DNA of 64,000 nucleotides, taken from Alphaproteobacteria bacterium. GTDB lineage: Bacteria > Pseudomonadota > Alphaproteobacteria > Rhizobiales > Rhizobiaceae. The stretch is from NCBI GenBank assembly GCA_018823835.1, contig JAHJHT010000013.1:62001-126000 (forward strand), in the 5' to 3' direction. Below, in pieces: positions 9,010 to 15,839 of the stretch. A model generated the notes under the pieces. That model was not told where the DNA came from and ran no database searches. It was given only the letters and a program-made list of their open reading frames with translations. The first letter of the stretch is position 1; each line of letters begins with the position of its first letter. Position numbers and translations under genes: made by a program.

Positions 9010-9025
9010 ATGCAAAAAATCGAAT
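9010..9025. promoter_or_regulatory. Putative SoxR operator, dsrE-like / soxH-like divergent promoter
   Basis: ATGC-AAAAAATC-GAAT, an AT..-N8-..AT element in the divergent intergenic region. It agrees with the ATTC-N8-GAAT pattern I recall for the related persulfide-sensing repressors (SqrR/BigR family) at one full half-site. The same layout recurs at 11974, 13415 and 17578. It lies 24 bases before the ATG at 9050, suitable for repression. Confidence 0.5.
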
Positions 9026-9049
9026 GTGTCAATCGGAGGAGCAGGCGCC

Positions 9050-9994
9050 ATGAAGATGTCGATGCCGGGGGCAGGGCGGGGAAACTTCACGCGCCGGAGC
9101 CTGATCGGAGGCGCGGCGGGCGCGCTGACGCTAGCGTGCGTGCCGCGGCCCGCGCTGGCGATAGGACGCCTGAGCGCCGGCGACGCGGAACTGACGACGC
9201 TGAGCGACGGCTCGCTGACGCTGCCGATGAGCTTCGTCTTCCCGGACGTCGACCAGGTCGAGCTCGAAGCCATGCTGTCGGCGAACGGCATGGCAACCGA
9301 TGCGCTGAGGCCCGACTGCAACGTCACGCTGCTCAGGCGCGGCGACCGGCTGGCGATCTTCGACGTCGGGTCGGGCGCCAACTTCATGCCGACGGCGGGC
9401 AAGCTGCTCGACAGCCTTGCCGAGGCCGGGGTCGATCCAGGGGACGTCACCGACGTGATCTTCACCCATGCGCATCCCGACCATCTGTGGGGCCTGACGG
9501 ACGATTTCGACGAGCTGGTGTTTCCGAATGCCCAGCACCGCATCAACCAGGCCGAATGGGATTTCTGGTCGTCGCCCGACACGCTTGCCGCGATGCCGGA
9601 GGAGCGCAAGACCTTCGTGGTGGGGGCGCAGAATCGCTTCGCGGCGATCGAGGACAGCGTGGCCTTCTTCAAGCCGGGCGACGAGGTGGTGCCCGGCGTC
9701 GAGGCGGTGGCGACCTACGGCCACACGCCGGGCCACATTTCCTTCATGGTGGAGGGCGGCGGCGAGCCGGTGCTGATCGTCGGAGACGCCGTCACCAACT
9801 CCGTAATCTCCTTCGAGAAGCCGGACTGGCCGACGGGCAGCGACCAGGATCCGGCGCTGGGGGCCAAGACGCGGGCGGCGCTGCTCGACCGCGCGGCCGG
9901 CGACAAGGTTCGCGTGATCGGCTTCCATTTCCCGCATCCGGGCGGTGGCACGGTCGAGCGGCAGGGCTCCGCCTACCGCTTCGTGCCGCTCTGA
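9050..9994 (+). CDS. Tat-exported metallo-beta-lactamase-fold hydrolase, SoxH-like
   Basis: A 314-residue protein. The ATG at 9050 is chosen over the GTG at 9026 because GGAGGA lies 9 bases before it. The N-terminus carries a twin-arginine signal (FTRRSLIGG, about residues 13-21, then a hydrophobic Ala-rich segment), so it is exported folded. HAHPDH at 140-145 is the zinc-binding motif of the metallo-beta-lactamase fold; later metal ligands are in GHTPGH near 226 and GDAV near 246. Paracoccus SoxH/SoxG belong to this type. The substrate is unknown, perhaps a sulfur compound or thioester. The gene converges with soxT, 6 bases apart. Confidence 0.8.
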   Translation: MKMSMPGAGRGNFTRRSLIGGAAGALTLACVPRPALAIGRLSAGDAELTTLSDGSLTLPMSFVFPDVDQVELEAMLSANGMATDALRPDCNVTLLRRGDRLAIFDVGSGANFMPTAGKLLDSLAEAGVDPGDVTDVIFTHAHPDHLWGLTDDFDELVFPNAQHRINQAEWDFWSSPDTLAAMPEERKTFVVGAQNRFAAIEDSVAFFKPGDEVVPGVEAVATYGHTPGHISFMVEGGGEPVLIVGDAVTNSVISFEKPDWPTGSDQDPALGAKTRAALLDRAAGDKVRVIGFHFPHPGGGTVERQGSAYRFVPL

Positions 9995-10000
9995 GGGCCC

Positions 10001-11098
10001 TTACTCGGCCGGGTGGGTGAGACTGGAGCGGAACGCCGCGAAGGCCGAGCCCTCTATGAGGTAGGACAGACCGAGCCGCGCGCCGATCCAGATCGATACC
10101 ATGACGATCGGCGCGGAAATGGCCAGTGCGGAAACGGCAGTGACGCCCTGGCCGATGGTGCAGCCCAAGGCGAAGACGCCGCCGGTGCCCATCAGGAAGC
10201 CGCCGGCGAGATGCCGGCCCAGTTCGCGGGCGTCGTCACAGGCCTCCCAGCGAATGTCACGCCTGCGCAGCGCGCAGGCGGCGGCGCCGATGACGACGCC
10301 GAGGACCAGGCCGACGCCATAGTCGGGCAACACGCCGGTATAGGTGACGAACTGCAGGATGGCATCCGCTACCGGGACGACGAATGAGCCCGCCTCGATC
10401 TGCACCGGCTCGAAGGCGTGACGGTAGGCGAAGCTGGTGGCGAGCCAGCCGACGGCGATTGCCGCGCCGATGACCGTGCCGGTGACGATTCCGCCGGTCT
10501 GGCGCCGGTAGGCGGGATCGCGAAAGACCCACCACAGCAGCGCGAGCGCGGCGAGCACCGCAACAGCCAGCCGTAGGTCGGCGCCACTCACTGCGGAAAG
10601 GATCGATCCGATCGACTGGTCGCCGGCAAAGGACAGGTCGAGCGCCAGATCGTCGACGAGGCGCACGCGCAATTGCGCGACCAGGCCTCGCTGCGCAGCC
10701 ATGGCCGACAGGCCGAGCATGACAAGCACGACCACCGAGCGCAGGCTGCCGCCGCCCGTGCGGACCAGCGCGCCGAAGCCGCAGGTGCCGACCAGCGCCA
10801 TGCCGAAGCCGAAGGCCAGGCCGCCGATGATGGCGCCGGTCCAGCCGAAATCCGATGTCAGATAAAAACTCTGCTGCAGTTCGATCAGCCCGGCGAAGGC
10901 GAGCGCCTGCGTCAGCAGGAGGGCGACGGCCGCTGCGAGGACCCAGGTGCGCAAGCCGGTGCTGTCACCGGCGTACCAGTGGCGCTCTAGCGCCGACATG
11001 GTGCAGAAATGCTGCCGACGGGCCGCGTAGCCCATGACGAAGCCCGTGGCCAATCCAGCGAAGGCCAGGAACCAAGGCGATTCGCCCAGACCGGTCAT
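10001..11098 (-). CDS. soxT: SoxT: YeeE/YedE-type sulfur compound transporter
   Basis: A 365-residue polytopic inner-membrane protein with about nine to ten hydrophobic segments. It shows the two signature motifs of the YeeE/YedE (TsuA) family: FGFGMALVGTCGFGALVRTGGGSLRS in the N-terminal half and GGFLMGTGGVFALGCTIGQGVTAVS in the C-terminal half, each with a conserved Cys in a Gly-rich re-entrant stretch. E. coli TsuA takes up thiosulfate through such cysteines. RRQHFCTMSAL near residue 30 adds another conserved Cys. The position beside soxR and soxS matches the soxTRS order known from Pseudaminobacter. Either import of thiosulfate or signalling of sulfur status to SoxR is plausible. Confidence 0.88.
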   Translation of the reverse strand: MTGLGESPWFLAFAGLATGFVMGYAARRQHFCTMSALERHWYAGDSTGLRTWVLAAAVALLLTQALAFAGLIELQQSFYLTSDFGWTGAIIGGLAFGFGMALVGTCGFGALVRTGGGSLRSVVVLVMLGLSAMAAQRGLVAQLRVRLVDDLALDLSFAGDQSIGSILSAVSGADLRLAVAVLAALALLWWVFRDPAYRRQTGGIVTGTVIGAAIAVGWLATSFAYRHAFEPVQIEAGSFVVPVADAILQFVTYTGVLPDYGVGLVLGVVIGAAACALRRRDIRWEACDDARELGRHLAGGFLMGTGGVFALGCTIGQGVTAVSALAISAPIVMVSIWIGARLGLSYLIEGSAFAAFRSSLTHPAE

Positions 11099-11155
11099 TT
11101 CCTCCCACTCTTCCCTGTCGGCACGGTCAGCTGGCCGAACCGGCGATGCAACCGC

Positions 11156-11503
11156 TCAACCAGGCTTCCTGACCGGGGCGCAAAACAGATCATACAGCGT
11201 TCCGATCACCGACGATACCTCGGCGCTGGCGATCGAATAATAGACGACGCGGCCGTCGCGGCGTGTGTTGACCAGGCGGTCGAAACGCAGGCGCGCCAGC
11301 TGTTGCGACACCGCAGCCTGCGGCATCTTCATGATGTCCTCGAGTTCGGAAACGGACTTCTCGCCCTCCGCCAGCAGGCACAGGATCAGCAGGCGACTCT
11401 CATGCGACAAGGCCTTGAGAAAGTCGCTCGCCTTGCGTGCCTGCGCCAGCAGGGCGTCGAAATCTTCCGGGGACTGGCTGTCACCTATCTTCGGCAAGCC
11501 CAT
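11156..11503 (-). CDS. soxR: SoxR: ArsR-family persulfide-responsive repressor
   Basis: A 115-residue winged-helix protein of the ArsR family (RKASDFLKALSHESRLLILCLLAEGEKSVSELEDIMKMPQAAVSQQLARLR, wing RRDGRVVYYSIAS). Its two cysteines, Cys42 in helix 2 and Cys108 in the last helix, are in the positions where SqrR/BigR/YgaV sensors form a tri- or tetrasulfide bridge with reactive sulfur. It lacks the metal-site motif of ArsR/SmtB. In Pseudaminobacter the homologous SoxR represses sox genes by binding the soxS-soxV and soxW-soxX intergenic regions; matching motifs are found here in both places. It lies between soxT and soxS on the minus strand. Confidence 0.92.
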   Translation of the reverse strand: MGLPKIGDSQSPEDFDALLAQARKASDFLKALSHESRLLILCLLAEGEKSVSELEDIMKMPQAAVSQQLARLRFDRLVNTRRDGRVVYYSIASAEVSSVIGTLYDLFCAPVRKPG

Positions 11504-11569
11504 TTATCGTTCCATTTCAGTTGCATCGTCGATTGCACGCGACGTCTTGTTGCATCAGTGGACGCAAAG

Positions 11570-11944
11570 TCAACCTTTGCCAGGACCCGACTTCAGCCCG
11601 GCCAGCAATTCGCCGATACGATACCAGAAGAATTCGTCGCCGACATAACCTCGCAGCCGGCCGATCTCGTTGCCGTCCTCGACCAGCACGAAGGTCGGCG
11701 TGAAGCGCTCCTTGCGGATGCCCGCGAGGTCCTCGGGCCAGGGCTCGGTGATGTCGACCCGGCGAAGCGGCGCCAGCATGCCTTCCTCGGTGTTGGGCCA
11801 GGCGGGCGCAATCTCGGCGTTGAAACGGGCGCACCAGACGCAGCCGGGCTGCTCCAGCATCAGCAGTTCGGCCGCGACTGCCGGCTGCACGGCGGCGAGG
11901 GCCGTCCAAAGCAGGGCCAGAACCGGAATCCGGAAAAGCGTCAT
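11570..11944 (-). CDS. soxS: SoxS: periplasmic thioredoxin
   Basis: The frame extends to a GTG at 11998, but the ATG at 11944 opens a clean signal peptide (MTLFRIPVLALLWTALAAVQPAVAAE) and leaves the soxS-soxV operator region non-coding. The mature protein of about 100 residues is a small thioredoxin-like domain with the redox pair C35-VW-C38. FTPTFVLVEDG supplies the cis-Pro (TPT) motif next to the active site. SoxS is thought to reduce and reactivate SoxYZ or other Sox partners in the periplasm, with electrons delivered by SoxV. It is the first gene of the soxSRT transcript, divergent from soxV. No strong ribosome binding site precedes the chosen start. Confidence 0.88.
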   Translation of the reverse strand: MTLFRIPVLALLWTALAAVQPAVAAELLMLEQPGCVWCARFNAEIAPAWPNTEEGMLAPLRRVDITEPWPEDLAGIRKERFTPTFVLVEDGNEIGRLRGYVGDEFFWYRIGELLAGLKSGPGKG

Positions 11945-11973
11945 CGGCGGCGTCCAATTAGGGTTTGCAACAT

Positions 11974-11989
11974 ATATGATTTTTCGAAT
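11974..11989. promoter_or_regulatory. Putative SoxR operator, soxS-soxV intergenic region
   Basis: Read on the minus strand this is ATTC-GAAAAATC-ATAT, with one half-site identical to the ATTC-N8-GAAT pattern recalled for SqrR-type repressors. It lies 30 bases before soxS and 70 before soxV, in the region shown in Pseudaminobacter to bind SoxR, so a single site could control both divergent transcripts. Confidence 0.6.
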
Positions 11990-12059
11990 ATCTTCCACAG
12001 CCTAAAGCACTGGCGGGAAGAGCGCGCTTTCCAGCGTGTCGCCGAAAGCAGGATCTGAA

Positions 12060-12794
12060 ATGCTCGACATCAGTATCGGGGGAGCCTTCCTAGCCGGACT
12101 CCTGTCCTTCGTATCGCCATGCGTGCTGCCGATCGTTCCGCCCTATCTCGCCTGGCTCGCCGGGGTCAGTTTCGAGGATTTGAGGTCGGAAGTGCCGACG
12201 GCCGCCCAGCGCCGCCGCGTGGTGCTGTCGGCGATCGCCTTCGTGCTGGGCTTTGCCACCGTGTTCGTGGCGCTCGGCGCCACGGCGAGCGTCATCGGCA
12301 AGACCATAGCTCAGTATTTCGACATCCTTTCGGTGATCGCGGGCGTAGTCATCATCGTGATGGGGCTGCATTTCCTCGGCGTCTTCAGGATCGCGATGCT
12401 TTACCGCGAGGCGCGCGTGCAGGTGGCCAGGAAGCCCGCCGGTTTCGCCGGCGCCTATGTGATGGGGCTGGCCTTCGCCTTCGGCTGGACGCCCTGCGTC
12501 GGCCCGGTGCTGGCGGCGATCCTGTTCGTGGCGGGCTCGGAGGGGTCGGCGGCACGCGGCGCCATGCTGCTTGCCGTCTATTCTCTCGGCATCGGACTTC
12601 CCTTCGTGCTTGCCGCGCTGTTTGCCAGCCGGTTCCTCGGCTGGGCCGCGCGCTTCAAGCAGCACATGCACAAGGTCGAGATGGCGATGGGCGCGCTGCT
12701 GGTGCTAACCGGCATCCTCTTCGTCACCGGCCAGATGGCGACGATCTCGTACTGGCTGCTCGAGACGTTCCCGATTTTCCAGACCATTGGGTAG
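12060..12794 (+). CDS. soxV: SoxV: CcdA/DsbD-type thiol electron transporter
   Basis: A 244-residue membrane protein with six hydrophobic segments. It has the two redox cysteines of the CcdA family: C21 in SFVSPCVLPIVPPYLAWLAG and C146 in AFGWTPCVGPVLAAIL, in the first and fourth helices. It moves reducing equivalents from cytoplasmic thioredoxin to periplasmic thioredoxins SoxW and SoxS. The ATG at 12060 is preferred over the GTG at 12036 because AGGA lies 6-8 bases upstream. It starts the plus-strand soxVWXYZABCD series and is separated from soxW by only 7 bases. Confidence 0.93.
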   Translation: MLDISIGGAFLAGLLSFVSPCVLPIVPPYLAWLAGVSFEDLRSEVPTAAQRRRVVLSAIAFVLGFATVFVALGATASVIGKTIAQYFDILSVIAGVVIIVMGLHFLGVFRIAMLYREARVQVARKPAGFAGAYVMGLAFAFGWTPCVGPVLAAILFVAGSEGSAARGAMLLAVYSLGIGLPFVLAALFASRFLGWAARFKQHMHKVEMAMGALLVLTGILFVTGQMATISYWLLETFPIFQTIG

Positions 12795-12801
12795 GAGACA
12801 G

Positions 12802-13389
12802 ATGATGTTGAAGATGGCATTCGGCGCATTCCTGCTGATCGCTGCCGGTGCGCTGCCGGCTGCGGCCGAACTTGGCGACGACGGGCTGCACAAGGAAGAC
12901 TGGTTCACGATCACCTTCCGCGACATGGCCGAGGACATCGAGGCGGCAAAGGCCGACGGCAAGCGGCTGGCCGTGATCTTCGAACAGCGCGGCTGCATCT
13001 ACTGTGCCAGGATGCACGAGGAGCTGCTGAGCGACCCGGAGGTGCGCGACTTCATCAAGGCCAATTTCCACGTCGTGCAGTACAACATGTTCGGCGACGA
13101 GGAGGTGACCGACCTCGACGGCGAGGTGCTGACCGAGAAAACGGCGGCGCGCAAATGGGGCTACGTTTTCACGCCGACAATCGTGTTCCTGCCCGAATCG
13201 GCGCCCGAGAATATCTCGGTTCGCGACGCCGCCGTGGCAACCATGCCCGGCGCATTCGGCAAATGGACCTTCCTCGACATGTTCCGGTGGGTCGCCGAGA
13301 AGGGATACGAAAAGGACGAGCACTTCCAAGTCTATCACGCCCGCAAGATCAACGAGTTGCGGGCTGCGGGCAAGCTCGACGCGGAGTGA
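12802..13389 (+). CDS. soxW: SoxW: periplasmic thioredoxin
   Basis: A 195-residue protein with an N-terminal signal peptide (MMLKMAFGAFLLIAAGALPAAAE). It has a thioredoxin-like domain with redox motif C65-IY-C68 (EQRGCIYCARMHEE) and the cis-Pro loop in YVFTPTIVFLPE. TAGGAGACAG lies just before the paired ATG codons at 12802/12805. It is larger than SoxS and follows soxV closely, consistent with receiving electrons from SoxV. Its C-terminal region (GKWTFLDMFRWVAEKGYEKDEHFQVYHARKINELRAAGK) matches the tail of SoxW-type thioredoxins. Confidence 0.9.
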   Translation: MMLKMAFGAFLLIAAGALPAAAELGDDGLHKEDWFTITFRDMAEDIEAAKADGKRLAVIFEQRGCIYCARMHEELLSDPEVRDFIKANFHVVQYNMFGDEEVTDLDGEVLTEKTAARKWGYVFTPTIVFLPESAPENISVRDAAVATMPGAFGKWTFLDMFRWVAEKGYEKDEHFQVYHARKINELRAAGKLDAE

Positions 13390-13414
13390 TGCCGGACGCC
13401 TTGTTCGAGAACAT

Positions 13415-13430
13415 ATGCAGAAAATTATAT
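13415..13430. promoter_or_regulatory. Putative SoxR operator, soxW-soxX intergenic region
   Basis: ATGC-AGAAAATT-ATAT inside a longer imperfect palindrome (13415-13438, ATGCA at one end and TGCAT at the other). It lies about 100 bases before soxX, in the second region to which SoxR binds in Pseudaminobacter. It implies a separate regulated promoter for soxXYZABCD. Confidence 0.55.
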
Positions 13431-13531
13431 TTTTGCATTGATGCCGGAAAGCAGTGCGGCTATCCTGTGCAAAGGGAGAAGAAGGGGACTGGCCGAAAGA
13501 CCGGTCCCCGACAAGTGGAGGAAGTGCGGAC

Positions 13532-13993
13532 ATGAACCTGAGCAAGGTTTCGCAAGTGGCGTTGGCGGTGCTTTTCAGCAGCGGGGCCTCGTTCGCAGCC
13601 GATGTCGCGCCTGGCGACGTCAAGTTTCAAGATCTCGCGGTCACCACGTCACTGACAGGCGTCCCCGGCAATCCGGAAGAGGGCGCCAGCGTTTTCAAGG
13701 ACCGCAAGCTCGGCAATTGCCTTGCCTGCCACGCCAACTCGTCGATGAAGAGCGAGCTGTTTCACGGCGACGTTGCGCCGACGGTTGATGGCGCCGCCGA
13801 CCGCTGGAAGCCCGAAGAACTGCGCGCCATCGTCACCGATTCAAAGCAGGTGTTCGGCAGCGAGACGGTGATGCCTGGCTTCTACTCTCTCAATGTCGGC
13901 GTCAACGTCCGCGAGGATCTCGTCGGAAAGACGATCCTGACGGCGCAGCAGGTCGAGGATGTCGTGGCATATCTCGCAACACTCAAGGAATAG
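13532..13993 (+). CDS. soxX: SoxX: monohaem c-type cytochrome subunit of SoxXA
   Basis: A 153-residue periplasmic cytochrome with a signal peptide (MNLSKVSQVALAVLFSSGASFAAD), haem motif C63-LA-CH67 and axial Met114 in ETVMPGFYSL. The start ATG at 13532 follows GGAGGAAG; an upstream in-frame ATG at 13454 lacks a signal peptide and is rejected. SoxXA joins thiosulfate oxidatively to the Cys of SoxY and passes two electrons to the electron transport chain. soxY follows after 8 bases, and a SoxR-type site lies upstream. Confidence 0.95.
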   Translation: MNLSKVSQVALAVLFSSGASFAADVAPGDVKFQDLAVTTSLTGVPGNPEEGASVFKDRKLGNCLACHANSSMKSELFHGDVAPTVDGAADRWKPEELRAIVTDSKQVFGSETVMPGFYSLNVGVNVREDLVGKTILTAQQVEDVVAYLATLKE

Positions 13994-14001
13994 GCGCGGC
14001 C

Positions 14002-14472
14002 ATGCAGAAGATAACGATGAAACTCAACAGAAGACAGGCCCTGACCCTGTCGGCAGGCGCCGCGTTTGCGGTGGTTGCGGGCATCCGTACGGTCCCGGCC
14101 TACGCCTCGGCGGAAGACACCGAGAAGCGCATCATGGAATTCACCGGCGGCAAGACGCCGGAGAGCGGCAAGCTGACGCTGACGGCGCCCGAGATCGCGG
14201 AGAACGGCAACACCGTTCCGATCTCGGTCAATGTCGAGAGCGCGATGACGGGCGACGACATGGTCGAATCGGTGATCATCCTCGCCGAGGGCAACCCGAA
14301 CCCCGAGGTCGCGACCTTCAATTTCACCGCGATGAGCGGGTCGGCCGCGGCCACCACGCGCATGCGGCTCGCCAAGACCCAGAACGTCATCGCCGTCGCC
14401 AAGATGGCCGACGGATCGGTGTTCATGGACAAGAAGGAAGTCAAGGTCACCATCGGCGGCTGCGGCGGCTGA
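14002..14472 (+). CDS. soxY: SoxY: sulfur carrier subunit
   Basis: A 156-residue protein with a Tat signal (NRRQALTLSAGAAFAVVAG, about residues 9-27) and the diagnostic C-terminal swinging arm GGCGG, Cys154 being the residue that carries the thiosulfate-derived sulfur during the Sox cycle. The mature domain shows the Ig-like SoxY pattern (GKLTLTAPEIAENGNTVPISVNVES, ESVIILAEGNPNPEVATFNF). It forms the SoxYZ heterodimer with the product of the next gene, 23 bases downstream, and is exported with SoxZ as a hitch-hiker. Confidence 0.96.
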   Translation: MQKITMKLNRRQALTLSAGAAFAVVAGIRTVPAYASAEDTEKRIMEFTGGKTPESGKLTLTAPEIAENGNTVPISVNVESAMTGDDMVESVIILAEGNPNPEVATFNFTAMSGSAAATTRMRLAKTQNVIAVAKMADGSVFMDKKEVKVTIGGCGG

Positions 14473-14495
14473 TGGAACGGGAAGGACTGTAGAAA

Positions 14496-14822
14496 ATGGC
14501 AACACCGAAACCACGCGTCAAAGTTCCGAAGACCGCCTCGGCCGGCGAGGTCATCGTGCTGAAGACGCTGATCAGCCACGACATGGAATCCGGCCAGCGC
14601 AAGGACAAGGAAGGCAAGGTGATCCCGCGGCAGATCATCAATAAGTTCAGCTGCGAGTTCAACGGCCAGCCGGTGTTCTCATGCGACCTCGATCCGGCGA
14701 TCTCGGCGAACCCCTATTTCGAGTTCACCGCCAAGGTGACCGAGAGCGGAACGTTCAAGTTCACCTGGGTGGACGACAACGGTTCGACCTACAGCGACGA
14801 GCAAAAGATCGACGTGAAGTAA
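14496..14822 (+). CDS. soxZ: SoxZ: SoxY partner subunit
   Basis: A 108-residue protein without a signal peptide, as expected because it is exported by Tat bound to SoxY. It shows the characteristic SoxZ sequence: PRVKVPKTASAGEVIVLKTLISHDMESGQRKD near the N-terminus, RQIINKFSCEFNGQPVF in the middle and FEFTAKVTESGTFKFTWVDDNGS at the end. It has an Ig-like fold and stabilises SoxY. A perfect 6-bp stem-loop (14831-14848) directly follows the stop codon. Confidence 0.95.
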   Translation: MATPKPRVKVPKTASAGEVIVLKTLISHDMESGQRKDKEGKVIPRQIINKFSCEFNGQPVFSCDLDPAISANPYFEFTAKVTESGTFKFTWVDDNGSTYSDEQKIDVK

Positions 14823-14830
14823 GAATGAAA

Positions 14831-14848
14831 ATCCCCGCAGCAGGGGAT
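14831..14848 (+). other. Stem-loop between soxZ and soxA
   Basis: ATCCCC at 14831-14836 pairs perfectly with GGGGAT at 14843-14848 around a 6-base loop, starting 8 bases after the soxZ stop. There is no T-run, so it is unlikely to terminate transcription. It could mark an mRNA processing or stability point that sets the SoxYZ to SoxA ratio. Confidence 0.45.
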
Positions 14849-14884
14849 CGAGTGCCGGACGCGCTTTTTGGGAGGAACCGAGTC

Positions 14885-15739
14885 TTGAAGAAAATCTCTT
14901 TGGCGATTGCGATTGCCGCGACGGCGGTTTCCGGACTTGCCTTCCACGCATCGGCCGAGCCGGTCGACGAACAGCTGTTCATCGACGGTCAGGAAATGAT
15001 CAGTCGGGCGCCGGCACCGGAAGGGCACCCGTTCGACGAGGTGCTGTCGGGATGGCTATTCCGCGAGGCCGAGACCCGCGCTGCGGAAGCCGATTCCTTC
15101 GCCAACCCGGGCATGCTCGACGTCGAACGCGGCGAGGAGATCTGGGCCACGGTCGAGGGATCGGCCGGGAAGTCCTGCGCCTCCTGCCACAACGACGCGG
15201 CAGAGACCATGAAGGGCGTCGGCGCGCGCTTCCCGAAATGGGATGCAGATGCCAAGCGGCCGATCGACATCGAGCTGCAGATCGACAAGTGCCGCGTCGA
15301 TAACATGGGAGCGGAAGCCTACAAGTTCGACGCAGACGAACAGAAGGCGCTGACGGCCTATATCAAGCACCAGTCGCTCGGCATGCCGGTCAAGCTCGAC
15401 CTCAGCGAGGGCGAGATGCAGAGCTGGTGGGACAAGGGCAAGGACGTCTATTACACCCGCACCGGCCAGCTCAACCTGTCCTGCGCATCGTGCCACGAGG
15501 CCAGCATGGGCAAGTACATCCGTGCCGACCATCTGAGCCAGGGCCAGGTGAACGGCTTTCCGACCTACCGCTTCAACACCGGCGGCCTGGTATCGATCCA
15601 GAACCGGTTCCGCGGCTGCATCCGCGACACGCGGGCCGAGATGCCGAAGGCTTTCTCGGACGAACTTCTGGCGCTCGAGGTCTATGTGACCTGGCGCGGC
15701 ACGGGCCTGTCGGTGGAAACGCCGGCTGTGCGGCAGTAG
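14885..15739 (+). CDS. soxA: SoxA: dihaem c-type cytochrome subunit of SoxXA
   Basis: The preferred start is TTG at 14885, because GGGAGGA sits 8 bases before it and it opens a signal peptide (KKISLAIAIAATAVSGLAFHASAEP). The 284-residue protein has two haem motifs, C98-AS-CH102 and C200-AS-CH204, so it is of the dihaem class. It also has C136 (in DKCRVDNMG) and C245 (in RFRGCIRD), the latter at the position of the Cys persulfide that ligates the active-site haem. Together with SoxX it starts the thiosulfate oxidation cycle. A GC-rich hairpin lies in the 100-base gap to soxB. Confidence 0.93.
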   Translation: MKKISLAIAIAATAVSGLAFHASAEPVDEQLFIDGQEMISRAPAPEGHPFDEVLSGWLFREAETRAAEADSFANPGMLDVERGEEIWATVEGSAGKSCASCHNDAAETMKGVGARFPKWDADAKRPIDIELQIDKCRVDNMGAEAYKFDADEQKALTAYIKHQSLGMPVKLDLSEGEMQSWWDKGKDVYYTRTGQLNLSCASCHEASMGKYIRADHLSQGQVNGFPTYRFNTGGLVSIQNRFRGCIRDTRAEMPKAFSDELLALEVYVTWRGTGLSVETPAVRQ

Positions 15740-15839
15740 CGATCACGGCGGTCCGGCAGGGGCCGCCGCAACCAGACAGGCATAAACGGATCGTCCCGGC
15801 CGCACGCCGGGGCGGTTGCGTTGACGCGAGGAGATTCAG

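Noticed and set aside
9026-9050. GTG start for the SoxH-like gene
   Set aside because: The ATG at 9050 has GGAGGA 9 bases before it and a compact Tat signal; the GTG lies directly beside the operator candidate.
7738-9672. A 644-codon minus-strand open frame covering the DUF302 and DsrE region
   Set aside because: Different frame from the signal-peptide-bearing genes there, Arg/Ser-rich without domain motifs, and antisense to the SoxH-like gene at one end.
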